DNA of 64,000 nt, taken from positions 62,001 through 126,000 of the forward strand of contig WNNJ02000831.1 in assembly GCA_012934845.2 (NCBI GenBank), given 5' to 3'. This DNA comes from Pomphorhynchus laevis (taxonomy: Eukaryota; Acanthocephala; Palaeacanthocephala; Echinorhynchida; Pomphorhynchidae). Both the position numbers and the translations under genes were made by a program. This document shows positions 44,151 through 57,204 of the stretch, in pieces. The notes under the pieces are model-generated. The model saw only the letters and a program-made list of their open reading frames with translations. It was not told the DNA's origin and made no database searches. Within the stretch, counting starts at the first letter, position 1; every line of letters starts with the position of its first letter.

Positions 44151-45389
44151 CTTTATTATTTATCTAAGGAATTAAATGTTAAACGGAGGTATTGGATCAG
44201 TAACTGATAAGGTCTACCAATACTGAAATGTACTGATATTGGCTTATAGATAGGATTAAAGCAGCGTGTAGAATAACAAATAGTCATCAAAATTTCAATT
44301 AATTACTTAAGGACTGCACAGTAAAATCAAATTAAAGATAAAAGTTTAAAAGCAAAAACATCACAAGTATTCGTTAATTATTGATTTCATTAATAATTTC
44401 AAACATTAGAGGTTCTCTAAATTATTTTAACAATAATAGTACAGATATTGACTTATTTGACAATTAGAATCGAGTTCAGAGACTTTATGGGCAATATTGC
44501 TAATTTAAAATTAAAAAATAACGTTTAAAATTATTCTTTAAATTACTTAAAGATCATCTACTATGCAATACATATCTTATCAAATGAATCCGATGTGAAT
44601 GCGCTATGAAGTTGCAGCGGAATTGGAAGAGATTAATAAAATATAACTTACAATAGATGTGTTTATTACATATACCTTTTATTAATTATTATGTCACATT
44701 GATGTCTAAGCGCAATTTATTGTTGTTCCTCGCAAGCCATGCTTAAGAGATTTCCAAACATAATTAACCTTATAGAAGAACGACCGCACTGTTGATGATG
44801 ATCGCAGATTGATGAAAAAACGTGTCAGGATACGATATTCCACAATATGTTACATTAAACTATAATTGAATTTAATTAAATAAAATTATAAATAAATTAA
44901 ACTATACATATATCATTAGAAACATAAATTTGTTAAGCAAATAAAACAAATTTCAGGATCATTTGACTTGCCATAAGATGATTTTGGTTTGGAAATTGGT
45001 TTTCAGTTTTAAAAAGTTTTTAATCAAATTTGTTCATAAATAACAGTTGATGAACAAATTCTACGTTTTGTTTCTGATAATGCTAGCAGCAGCTAGAGAA
45101 ATAAAAAGTTTAGTTATTTATTAATCCTGCTGCACAATTCCGAATTAAAAATAGATCAACATCACTTAAAATAAATATAAAATAAATATTTTATTGTATA
45201 AATATAATGTCAGAATAAATATTTTTCTATTTAAATACATTGACTATTTAAACCATCAGCTGTGTTTGACATATTGTATAATGTCAAATATAGGAGTATA
45301 TTATATTGGACAGTTGTAGGATTCTAAAATTCTACGATCAAAAAATCTCTACAACCTATCTTAAACTTCATTCATACAACTCAGTTCAT
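44151..45389. other. AT-rich intergenic stretch
   Basis: No gene or clear repeat seen on either strand. Confidence 0.45.
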
Positions 45390-45815
45390 ATATCTTCTCT
45401 AACTCTAAGATCAGTTACACAGATTTCTTAGCCATTCCTCGATCTTGTGCTAATTATAGCCTCCGCACATACCATGTTTCTAACGCACTGCATGGAACCT
45501 CCTTCTCTTTAGTTTTCACACATCTTAATCCTTTAACACCTTTAAACGGCTCCTTTTAATCCAACTATTCGCCCTCGACAAAATCTGAACTGATCTCTCT
45601 TAATTTTACGTCCCTCAGGCGTATACATCTTGTCCATGAAAACCAGAATCCATTGTCGGCAATTACAAAGATAAGCCTGACATAATGCATACTTTACACA
45701 TTTTTTATCAATACATATTATTGAATCTGATTTTTTCTCGTTTTTATATTTCTATTTAGTGATATATCTGAAGTGGCTCTGACCACATTTGTCACATAAA
45801 ATAAATTCTATTCTA
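45390..45815 (+). mobile_element. Degenerate LINE 3' end
   Basis: Broken frames such as YHVSNALHGTSFSLVF (near 45465) recall the LINE-A C-terminus. The 3' end is GTGG/CCAC hairpin (45773-45786), ATTTGTCAC and AAAATAAATTC, which aligns with the LINE-A terminus ATTTGCCAC...AAAATAAATTC. It is a very old or separate subfamily copy. Confidence 0.45.
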
Positions 45816-46699
45816 TTTTATTCTGTTCTAACATAATTATAATTGTGATTTTCATATATAAATTTATAATGACCAACTTAAACGCGCCCACAAAACGACT
45901 GTGTTTTGCCATGATCTACAAGCATATAATTAGTTTAAAAAATTAAATTTAAACCTTTCGTATATTATATTCGACAGATGTAGGAATCTCTGAAGATTAA
46001 TAAATGCTATGGCTAAAACTATTTAAACAACTTAAAACTATTAAAGATCATCAAAACCGTGACAACTATAAAAGTCAAAATGCTGATAGCAGCCAACTAG
46101 TTATGTCCATTCTGAAATAAAACGTATGATAAATAAAGGGATTAGCAAAAATAAATAAATTCCCAAGAGAAATTTGAGGGAGTTTAAACAGACCATATGC
46201 TCTAGTATAATAGGGGAAAAAATTTAATAGTTAAATTAAGATTTATATGGTATTAAATATATTTGACTGACAAACATAAGCATACCTTCACTTTAAATTA
46301 TTTTTTACATTTTGAAGCAATTAAGAGATTACAGTATCTAATAAAGCCAATTCGGAATGGATTCGTAATGGTTTAAATTTATATATTTTTTACTGATCAT
46401 CGAAAGGCAATTCCAAGTTAAATCAAATAATCACTATTATCGTTTTATTATCGCATACATGACCTTAGTCAATTTGATCATTTCAGGTAAGTTATTTTAG
46501 TTAAGGTTAGGTTAGTTATTAACCAAGCTAAGACGATAGTCGAGTAAGGGAAAGAGTAAAGAAAATATAGGTTGTCGGTTTATAATAATAAGATTTTATT
46601 AACAAAACAACTGATAACTATCTAATTATTATAAATAAACAAGAACACTATTAGAGTCAGGAAAACATGAAAAACTATTCTGTTGACGAATTATTTCCA
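45816..46699. other. AT-rich intergenic stretch
   Basis: No gene is seen. It borders the 3' end of the minus-strand LINE-C. Confidence 0.4.
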
Positions 46700-49600
46700 T
46701 CTACATTCTTCAACAACTATTACGGCCTCAGGTCCAGAAGGATCTGAGCTCCCCGGCCGAACAAGCGTGCCGCCTTCCGACTGAACCATTCCGGGTCTCT
46801 CACCCACTAAGAGTCCAGTCGAGGCGAACTATGCTCGATAAAAGCGAGATGAGGAGCTTAAGAAACTTAAGTATATGCACTGGGGACGTCCTCTGGAGAA
46901 GAAGACGAATCCCAAGATAGCCCAAGTACCAAAAGGCATACATGGGTTTTCACATTCAATGGCATATGATGGGCTCGTTTCAGAGCCCACCTAGCTCTCT
47001 TCAGGATACGTTTAAGTCTATTTAGATCAGCTTATGCCGATTAATTCACTGTAACAGTGAACCACAGATATTTTACTCGACTCGTGAAGATGGGGAGTGG
47101 TTGAGGATACAAAATGGAGGATAGTGCAGAGAGTGCTAGTCTCTTAAGTACCTTTTTTGTTGCAAATGCGCCATGAAAGACTACCACCTGCGACTTTTTA
47201 GAGTTTACAATAAGATTGGATGGTGATAACTGATCTTTTAATCTTAAAGAGAATCGGCTGATGTCAGAGACTACATCTTTGCACCTGCGTCAGAAAACAG
47301 GGCTGTGGTATCATCAGCATACACCAAAAGATATTGATCGCATTGAAAGCCTTGAAGAGAGCAATCGAGCTTGCAAGATATAAGATAGGAGAAAATGCGA
47401 AACCTTGAAACACACCTGTAATAGGGTAGAAGTGACGTGCATCAGGGTCGTCTTCATAGTAGAACCGCTTGGTGTACATCAATATATTAACCCTGTTAAC
47501 AATTCTCGCAAGCAGCCCGATAGACCTGAGAGAGGAGATAACAAAGGGAATTGAGATGCGGTCAAATGCAGCGGAAAGTCAAGAAAGACAGCCACAGCAA
47601 GCTGATGACTGTTATCCTGATAAATTGCTGAATGGACTAAACCAATTGCTGAATGGACCAAGCTCCCTTTGACAAACTCATGAAAACTCTGTGGGATTAA
47701 GTTAGGAGTACTTAAATGGCCGCAGATTATACGCGCACGCGCTTTTTGTAGATGGATATGAGGGAAATTTAAATAAAATGGCCACAGGTATTTGGGACAT
47801 GAAACCGATTTTTCTTTGATAAAAACATACGTCGGAAACAATTGATGTGGACTACATTGGATGGTGAGGCTAAAAGCATTGTGACGGCCACTTCTCTTCT
47901 TTGATCGGCTGTCATAAGCTGACAAACTTGAGAAGAGAGTGGAGCGACGGTTTTTGAGGTGCCCGGAAGTGGACCCCAGAAGTTAAGGATATTCGTAACA
48001 GATAAGTCCATGCTCCAGAAGTCACCTCAAGGCGGGATTGGCTAGGGAGAAAGCGTGGCTCCATAATTATGTAGGGCTAGTGACTCCTCCAAAACTCTAT
48101 CAAGGCCTACGCTACCAATCCAACCCGATGCCATCTCCAGCCATCAGACAAACTTCTCCTTATTGAATATCCTTCAGAAGGAAGCCCGATAGGGATTAAG
48201 ACGAATAATACTTGTACCCTACTCAGATGGAGCCTATATATAGAACTCCAGTATTCATCCGAGAGAAACTGACGGAAAGAAGGAGAGAAATTGGGAAGTT
48301 GTAGCATTTTTGCTAGGGCCTTGAGTTTTGTTGTAGTTGGATTGTAAATACGACCTTTGTAAGTAGTCGTAAGGATCTCGGTAGCTTGCGAAGAGAGGTA
48401 AGAATTAAATTCGGTCAAACTCTCATTCCCTATTCTGGGGAAGAGTCGAATAGCTGCCTGGAAGAAGGCCACTATGATAGAATCAAAGTGAAACTTACTT
48501 CTAAGCAACGTATCTTCCTCTAGACGCCAGCGTATTAGGTCATGAGAGGTGGTCAGCAGTTGGAGCGACTGCTTAGTGCAGGTGGGTTTTAACAACCACA
48601 TTCTATGTAGCAGTAATATGTCGAGGAGAGAATTTGTTGTAGATCCATGAAAAGTGTGGGGTTGGTGGTTTGTGTATAAGATAGTCGTTCCTGACTCTGC
48701 GGAGTGCTGTATTAATCCAACGATCAGTTCTGTCGTTGAAATAACCGGGTAACATGTCATAGCCGCTACTTAAAATTCAGTCCAGGATGGCACAGTTCTT
48801 GTGAATTTCCCCTGGCCGGATGTAGACATTATCTATGCTAATGCTTTACCGTTCTTAGTAAGTGATATAACTAAAGAAACGGCTAGACACGAGTAATTTA
48901 GTAAGATATGACATTATGGAGCATTTAACTAGGGTTAGAATACCTTGAGAAGAAGAGTGTGGAGGGGTTATGTACGGAGTAAATTAGGGAGTTGTGTGCT
49001 TTGGGATAAATCGAGTAATATCCCGGGAAAGACGGATATACCGCATCTCCTGAAATACTATAACATCTGCATATATACCCGATAGAAGCATAAATCGGAA
49101 GCATTTTCCGAATTACACTGAATAATATTTAGTGAAAAAGGCTCACGAATACATCCCATTGCGATGATTTAACTCGAGTGGTATGCCCACCGCCTAGTGG
49201 TACCCAGAGGCGGAAGAGTCACCCTTTCCGCCTCCTGTTCCAAAAGACAGGGGTATTTGCCCACGGGCAAAGTATTCATTTCCCTCAAAGCATTCGGAAA
49301 TAATTACAGCCCAAATCAAGGCTTTCTTAGTAAGTTTCATAGCCCCGTAGAACCTCGCAGTACCAGCTATCTTATTCGAATATGGAGGCTTACGTATATT
49401 GTTCCTTGCTAGAGAAGGGTTTAGAGATTCGACTAGATTGGAGACCATATTTTTAACCAGGTTCTCCATGAGAACCAGAGAAGTCTGGATTTCATTGTCA
49501 ACATACTTAAAAATTTCTTCGTCCACCATCCTGATACTATTAGCCTGATCAGTAGCAGATGATTTACAAACCTTGGCAAAACTTCTAGGTTCAACCGTTT

Positions 49601-50420
49601 TAACTTTATGTCTATTTTGATATGCTTTGAATATCAAAATAGACACAGGGTGGTCTCTCTTTTAATTCGTACATAGCGGTTTTAATTGACACTTCACATT
49701 ACTACCGGATAAACCGCAAACTCCGCAAGTAGGCTGGAGATCACAACCCGAAGCCCAGTGTCCATACGGTTGACAAGTATTGCCGTAAGGGTAGGTTAGC
49801 GAATCTAAGTCAAGTAAAGTGAATTTCAGGTTGTGTCCCATAAAGGGGTTGCATTTAGAGTTAGTAACAACATTACATCGCCAACATAGGTTTGACAAAA
49901 GGCAACCGGAATTGGATTCTCTTTCTTTCCATTGATAAATTTCAAGTTTGCAATATTATATTCCTTTTCCAATGAGGACATGTCATCCTTTGACAAAAAT
50001 GTCGAAATATTATTGACTTTGACTGAGACTTATATCGGTCTGAAGAAAACCTCCCCATATCTGAGCAATTGCTTTTAAAGAAATCGATATATGCTTGGCA
50101 ATATCAGATGAACAAAAAGAGATTTTAATCTCCGTCTCGTAGTATTTTATGACGTTAATGTTATTCTGTTTTTGTATTGTACCGCAAAGTTCCGGAGGAA
50201 AGTATTGAATAAGCTGCTCCTATCAATGGGAGCAAACAGCTTAAAGCACACCAAATTAGAAAGTTTAGGAACTGGGAGGGGAAGTTCCTTTTGATCAATT
50301 GGTGAGTTGGAACTCAAAATAGCACTTACCTCTCCATGAGTGGAGGAAATATCTTGTTGAGAGGAAATCGTTGAAAAAACTGGAGACTTGCAGGTAATTT
50401 CTCGCATTTGATCCTGTGCT
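46700..50420 (-). mobile_element. LINE-C (Jockey/I-like), minus copy
   Basis: ORF1 starts near 50407, with LPLPVPKLSNL and LRNFAVQYKNRI matching the plus copy at 57 kb. A CCHC-type knuckle region follows near 49770-49680 (CQPYGHWASGCDLQPTCGVC). The endonuclease occupies about 49100-48107; its second half is open for 217 residues (48107-48760). The RT (about 48010-47260) shows fragments such as DNSHQLAVAVF near 47615 and FYYEDDPDARHFYPITGVFQG near 47450. The 3' part to 46700 mirrors 60400-60500 of the plus copy. Many frameshifts and stops make it dead. It retains about 500 bases after the EN that the plus copy has lost. Confidence 0.82.
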
Positions 50421-50639
50421 GGTATATTATAAGACTAACCTTGTTATGAATGCATTGACGCTCACGAATAAGAAAGAAGCGATATCACACTTTTGGTGTA
50501 TAAATGGCGAAAAAGTGTAATTACGGTAGGAGGAAACAATGAAAAATTTTAAGTGGTTAACGATGACTAGATATATTTGCCTTCAAGAAACAATAACAGT
50601 AGTATTAGTTATAATACTTTGAAGAATCAATAAGATAAC

Positions 50640-51050
50640 CTTTGATTTCATGAAGTTGATTACCATTTGGATGGATTATAGATATTCGAAAACAGCGATT
50701 AAGCATTTTGTAAATATAAACATTTCGTTTATAATAAAAAGAGGATAATGAGTATAAATGTCATCAACACACTGCATGGTTCGAAAGTTGAAAGGCAAAG
50801 TGAAACGTGATAAATCAGATAAGTAAGAGAAGGATAATGTCAATGACAGCTCTTTGAGGAATAAGAGAAGGAATAGGGCCAAAGACAAATACTTGAGAAA
50901 GGACAGAGTCAAAAATATTTGTGCAAAACGGACAGAGAAGCTCGCTCATAGAAATTAGATGCAAGCCAAGCAATAGTAGTAGGCATGAATTAAATCCATC
51001 GCGATGACGATATAACCGTATTTGTCGCTTTTTGTGCACATGTGTGCTGA
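50640..51050 (-). mobile_element. LINE-A RT remnant, highly decayed
   Basis: Minus-strand frames read WLASNFYERASLSVL near 50960, an IPQRAVIDIILLL block near 50860 and FRTMQCVDDIYTHY near 50770, the counterparts of VAWFASYQSDRSF, GVPQGSVLGPLLF and VMQYADDILIYAH in the 37-kb copy. Only this central RT piece survives. Confidence 0.55.
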
Positions 51051-51129
51051 TCTAGTCATAGAACTGAAGGAGCCACGTTTTTTCTGGTCTATTTTCAGAA
51101 ATTCGATATTTGATAAGATGATTTTATCA

Positions 51130-54100
51130 AATATAATTTATTTATTTATTTAATTACAAGACTAGCCGTAGGGCTGTTTTGTCTGATCACATGAAAAAAA
51201 AGAAAAAAAAATTGAAAAGAAAAAATTCAACATTCCTCCCAAGGATAAAGATCCGGTATCGACTGTGAGTTTGTCTCGCACAGCCATTGCTCCATCCTCC
51301 GCATGAACTGCTGTCTACTCTGAATAGCGACCATATCCTCCGGAAGTAAGTTCCACATCCTTACCACCTGGTGCGATAGGCGACTTATTCTAGACAGCTT
51401 CCCATGGTGCAGCGTTTTCACAGTCAAAGAGTGGCCCCGATTCGTATCACGTTTGTTCCGCTGGATACAGTTTGCCAGCCACCATCACGTTCGAGTAACA
51501 TATCTCTGAAGCATAAGATGTCGCTACACACTATCGCAGACCGAACCGACGGTATGCCTATCTCTCGCAAGCGATCCCTATAAGAATAACTACTCGGAAG
51601 ACGATAGCACCTCGTCAACCTGCGAAGAAAATTTTCTAAATCATTCAGCTCGCCTCGCGTGCACGGAAATGTTGCTGGTGTACAGTATAAAAGAATGGGC
51701 CTAATTATTGAGTTGTACATCACTTTAAGACAAAACACAGATGGGTAACGAAAGCACCTACGAAGCACATAGCTCAATTTTCTGGTCGACTGAATAATCC
51801 TTCTGTGTTTGGACGACTCTTTAACGATTCGTACAAAAGCACCCATGAAGCCTCTAGTGCACTGTACCTGCTCAATTGGCTCACCACCTGAAACTATACA
51901 CAAAAGACAATTTCTTAACTCCTAAGTGCATGTGACTGCACTTCGAGGTATTCAAAAGCAAGCCCATCGTACTGCTCCATATGCTCATAGTGTCGAGGTC
52001 ATCTTGAAGCTCCAAACAGTTATCATATGAACGAACACACTTCCATAACTTCAGGTCATCCGCAAACGCTAGTACATCACATTCTAATCTTACAAGTAGA
52101 TCCTGAAGAAAAATATTGAATAACAAGGGTCCCAGGACCGATCCCTGAGGAACACCTGCGTAAGTATTTCGTGGAGGAGAAAGGCTACTCCCTAACCTAA
52201 CTTGATATGATCGACCTATCAGGAACGACTCGATCCAACGAACTACACTCGGATCAATCCCGTATTGAGTCAACAGTAAGAGCAAAAGATCGTGCGGTAC
52301 TCGGTCGAACGCCCTACTAAAGTCAATGTAAATTACATCAACCACATCCCCGTTTGCAACTATGTCTGTCCAACTTTCACGTGCCGTAATTAGATTGCTA
52401 AGGCAGGACCTGCCGGTACGAAAGCCATGCTGAGATGGGTGTAGTAGCTTACCTCTTTCCATGTGAGTGGTAATGTATTTATGCACAAACCTCTCGAGGC
52501 ATTTGCATACAATACTCGTCAGGCATACTGCACGATAATTGAACGGATCGTCTCTGCTACCCTTTTTATGAATGGGGATGACGTAAGATTGTCTCCAGTG
52601 ATCAAGAATGCGCGAAGTATGTATCGACATGTTAAACATCTCTGATAGTGGCGATGCTAATAGATCATGGAGATTCCGGAGGATAAAGGGGTATATACCG
52701 TCTGGGCCGGCCGAAGTATATGGTGACAATCCGTGCAGTTCCCGCGAAACCTCAGTCGGATGAACAAGCGGCATATACGACGTGAATGCCTCAGGTGTGT
52801 GCGCTATACGGAAGCCTTTAGATGGCGTGTAACAATCAAGTTCAAGCGCTGTCGCTAGCACACTCACGATTTCATCAGTTCTCGTACAATTCTGCCGCCA
52901 TGATTTAACACTGTGATTGATTGAATCATTTTTTTATTTTGATTCACATACCGCCAGAATGGTTTGGAAGAAGTTCGATATGATGATATTATTCCAGCTT
53001 CATACTTTTGTCTTTTTATTTTCTTTATAGAGCCGAAACGACGACGATATTGAACGTATTCTGACCGAAGACCCTGAATTTTCAGAGATGACTTAAATAG
53101 TTTATTTCGCATCTTCAAAATGTCAAGTAACTCATGATCAAACCATGGAGGTTTAAGTTTCGAAGAGGATTGTACGGTTTTCAATGGGGCTGCGCAATCC
53201 GTAAGATAGTTGAGAGAAACAGACAAAGTTTTCCAATCATCGATATCACTGACAACACTGTTGTGAATACCCAATCGTACTGTAAGCTTACGGAGGGCAT
53301 CCGTATCCACCTTATCCCATTTGCGTTTGAAGTACTTAACTGCGTTAGGTGGGGCTTCGGCACAGAAACCAGTAAAAAACTTAATGACAAGATGGTCACT
53401 GAGTCCAATGGGAGGGTCGTATTGAACTTCACGTATGTCAAGAAATGTTTTACTGAAAACTAAATCCAATAACGAGGAGCGATTTCCCATAAACCTAGTT
53501 GACTGAGTGACTTGTTGTATAAGAGCTAAATCGTCCACAAGAAAATTCCATAAGTCGACATCCATCTGACTTACACTGCGAGGACATTCGAAAGGAGAGC
53601 TCCCAGTTAGGTTCGGAATATTAAAGTCACCAAGAAGGATGAAATTGGACGGTTTCGACACTTTCGTGAAATAACTGATCATGTCATGTTTCAAGCAGCA
53701 AGTGCGCGGAGTACGATAGCAAACGCAAATCGACATTGTCGTATCACCCGATTTCACTGTTAAAGAGAGCGACTCCAATAGATCATCATCTCGATATGAC
53801 ATGACGTTGGTCACAATCATTTTGTTGTCTACATAGATCGCAACCCCACCACCACGGCGGGTGTTTCCTCGGTCAGTTCTTAATAGTGAGAAGCCCGGGA
53901 TGTTAACACAATTGTCATCAATACCACTGTGCAGTCAGGTCTCATTGAGTGCGAAAATAGACACGTCGCTGTTTGATAAATAAAAGTTGAACTCATCAAA
54001 TTTAGAGACTAAGCTGCGAACATTGGAACATGCAATCCTGATAGGATGACTACAGTAATTCACCGGACTTTTCGATAAGATGGTACGAAATGAAACCAAG

Positions 54101-55680
54101 TCTCCTAAAGCTCCCTTCGTTGAGTTTTTATAGTTAACTTCTCCCACCGTACAAATGGTCGGCGTCGAACCACCCGAAAATTTCGGATACATAAATCCTC
54201 CTCACCTAATTGACGCCTGTTATATAGTTCCTTCCTAGCAAGAGACAATTGACGGCGATCCTCGATCGAAAGGTCCTTGAAGATGCGCATAGACGTACCC
54301 GCTAATCTGTAAGCTCGATTAAGAATGGAAGCGGCTTGATTAGAAGACGCACAAACTAATCTTAGTAATCTAGTCTTACCATTTCCGTCTCTTTTGCCGA
54401 TTCTGTGAAGGGCCAAGACCTGTAGAGATTCTGCCAAACCTTCCTCACCCTCAACGAAAACGCCGGATAGGATCTGCCGCACTAAGCCAACATCATCATT
54501 AATACGATTTTGAGCACTGTCGGATTGGGACTCATAAACGTTGGCAAAGATCACACATTTGGATCTATCTACAACAGATCTTTTATCTCGTATGTTACTC
54601 GAACGTGGGGTCCTGATAGATCGCTGCTTCAGACGAGTTGCCGCATGAGAGGCTCCAGAATTAGTTGATTAAATTGGGACGATCTTCTTTGTAGTGCATT
54701 GATCTATTGTTGCATGGTCTGTTTGTGATCCTCGATCAGAAATTCTATTTATCTTGCAAGCTCTGCTACCGATACTTGGTGAAGGAATTTGTTTAAAAGT
54801 AGGTACCGATGGTACACGTGGCTGGTACTGCTCATTTCCATCTGGTTCAATACTGCATTTCGTAACTCCGCAAGTTTCGCTTTGCATTGCATCACTTTTG
54901 AATTGGTTTGTTCGACACACCGAACTCTGCAAATCAGCAGTAGTGACGTCAAGCGTGTCAGGGGTGGGAAATATATTGGGAACCATGATGCTGTGACTAT
55001 GCTCCATCATCCAGGTGCAGCTAAAGGAGTTAGGAGAAGTCGTTTCCGTTCTGTGATGAGAAGGATCGTTTGATTTTATTGTATCGTCTGACTCACTGAC
55101 AGCATTGACCATCAACGGTAGTTCTACTTTTTCCTTCAGCCCGTCGCCAGTATCAAATACTTGACAGGTATTCAACTCTCCAGAAATAAGCACGGACCGA
55201 GATGGCCCCTTGTCTGGCTTGGCACAAAGAACCCTCTCGACAGCCTGGACACAAAAACTTGTGGCACTACTCGCGTTTTCTTGTTTGTCAGAACAGATTC
55301 GTCTATACAAACCATTTACACTCTCAGTTAGCTTGTTTATTTGTGAGCTCACACGGTCAAGAGCTTCACTTGCACAAATTCCGCACAGGAAATTTTTGTC
55401 CTTCACGGATTTATCATCAAAAGTATGAATGACAACCGTCCAACAGCCACACGCACTATTACTACAAGCAACTTGCGATTCAACATACCGTGGCATCTGT
55501 TCTAGTTCAGGATTGAAGGGTTCAGCAAGTTTGCATTTCACTGCCCTGTGCCTTGTTATGCTGCTTTTACTTGTTTTACTCTTTTTACTGCCTTGTTTTA
55601 TCATTTTCACTATAGTTTCTGAACTGGATATCAATTTACTAATTCTTCTAAGCTTGGTTTAAATGTGTATTGTATTTACT
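51130..55680 (-). mobile_element. LINE-B, near full-length and best preserved
   Basis: ORF1 (55634 to 54105) is one frame broken by a single TAA at 54669-54671. It has a PHD-like finger, ACSNSACGCWTVV and FLCGICASEAL (near residue 50-80), and the C-terminal block LSIEDRRQLSLARKELYNRR...RNFRVVRRR. ORF2 starts near 54192 in another frame, overlapping ORF1 by about 88 bases. The EN has CSNVRSLVSKFDE, GGGVAIYVDN, CYRTPRTCC and LLGDFNIPN. The RT (52867-51881) has PIHKKGSRDD, QHGFRTGRSCLSNL, YIDFSRAFDRVPHDLL, GVPQGSVLGPLLFNIFLQDL and LAFADDLKLW. The C-terminus LSHQVVRMWNLLPE lies near 51370. One TGA (53935-53937) replaces a conserved Trp, and three frameshifts lie near 52870, 51895 and 51425. The 3' UTR ends in the hairpin at 51156-51182. 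Confidence 0.93.
51156..51182 (-). other. LINE-B 3' hairpin
   Basis: On the minus strand ACAAAAC and AGCC pair with GGCT and the GTCTTGT side around loop CTAC, with one mismatch and one bulge. The element then ends in AATTAAATAAATAAAT. Its position is comparable to the LINE-A hairpin but its sequence is unrelated. Confidence 0.5.
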
Positions 55681-56076
55681 TTAGATTGTATGTTTGTTAG
55701 TAATCAGATCAAAGGCTGAGTTAGTTATTATATATATTGCCAAAGCTTTCGCCGCGTTTCGCCTTCGTTAGTGGCTCATTGTAAGTAGTTAATAGGGATA
55801 ACAAGATAGTTTAAACAAATTAAAGAAAATTTAAAGAAAATTTAATATTCGCTCAATCCTGTCAAAATCGTGTGGGTAAAGGAATTAAACGAGAACACGA
55901 TAAGTACTAAGTACAAGTATTTTACAATTCATGCAATATTATAATACAATAATATTTTACAATATTATTAATATTATTAAAATATTATAAATATTGGACA
56001 AAAGCACATGTCAAATCCACAAGATCGCGTTATCGAAAGACGTAGAAACACCCAATGATGAAGCGGGTTCACTCTT
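55681..56076. other. AT-rich stretch upstream of LINE-B
   Basis: No iterons precede this LINE-B, unlike the copy at 18 kb. No gene is seen. Confidence 0.4.
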
Positions 56077-56245
56077 TATTAATATTGGAGCTTCATCAAA
56101 AAGGGGCAAAATTTATTTAATATTTTCGCTAACCTCTGTTAGAATATTCAGAAAAATACAATTTTCTGAAGATTCTAACAGAGGTTAGCGAAATATCAAA
56201 TAAAATTTACCATTTATTGATCCAGCTCCAATAGTTCTTAATCAA
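56077..56245. repeat. PLE-type foldback
   Basis: Arms about 56077-56154 and 56163-56245. The plus arm has CTGAAGA (56166-56172), stem CTAAC/GTTAG with loop AGAG (one outer mismatch) and GAAA (56190-56193), and ends with GATCCAGCTCCAATA as in the 44-kb foldback. The opposite arm carries CTGAATA and GAAAATATT. Confidence 0.7.
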
Positions 56246-56405
56246 TAATGGATCATTTAAAATAAGGAGAACATCAAATTCAATTAGATGCCTAAAGCGA
56301 AATATCAAATAAAATTTACCATTTATTGATCCAGCTCCAATAGTTCTCTATCAATAATGGATCATTTAAAATAAGGAGAACATCAAATTCAATTAGATGC
56401 CTAAA
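56188..56405 (+). repeat. 109-bp tandem duplication of a foldback arm
   Basis: The segment starting GCGAAATATCAAATAAAATT at 56188 is repeated from 56297 with a period of 109 and very few differences, so it is recent. The second copy lacks the stem-loop. Confidence 0.75.
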
Positions 56406-57204
56406 GCAATATCTCGCACATTAAACGGACGTGTAATAGAATAAATGTCACATGTAAAAAGTTTTTCCTTTATGCTCGTACAGGCATCACAATGGTAAGT
56501 ACGTTTAAACGCAAACCAAAGAGAGAGACTCACGGAACAGTATATCAAATACCGTGCCAATCCTGTGGTTTATCAATAATGGGTCATTATCAACTATTAA
56601 AAAACTTTTATTTTAAAAATACTCAAATTAATATTTAATTTGTATTTTCTCTTAATATTTGCCGTTTAGAACCATTTAAAAAATTTGGTACTAAAGTTGC
56701 CTGCTTGTCGACTTCTTTGATTTCTGTTTTATCTTCTCGGGCAGTTGTACTAATTTAAAAATCGCTCATTTAAATATAATAATACATAAATGATCATTAC
56801 ATATTCGGTCATTTGCCTGCACAAATACAGTAACGTCTATATTTTCTTATCCTTCATTCAATACTAGTCTATGAAACAGTGCCTGAAAGAGTGCCTCTAT
56901 TTTGTTCAATCGATAATTTACAACTTACTTTATTTTATTTCGTTTACATTGACATGAATGCCAGTGAAAGCTACACCATGCACAGATACGACACACACTA
57001 TTACTCACTTATGTTATTAAATTTGAACATTGGAAATCCGTTTTGATTGAACCGTCAGCAAGACCAACAGATTCGGTCTTGTCTACGTTTTGTTGATTGC
57101 CTATACTACGCCAAATTAACAATTGTACTGCAATAAATTGTTAGTTTTCTTGCACACGAATTCGTCAGATTGGTGCAGAATTGTACATTTCAAAAAAATG
57201 AGTT
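56406..57204. other. AT-rich stretch upstream of LINE-C
   Basis: No gene is seen. Part of 56560-56610 (ATCAATAATGGGTCATTATC) is again foldback-arm sequence. The last few hundred bases may be LINE-C 5' UTR. Confidence 0.4.
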
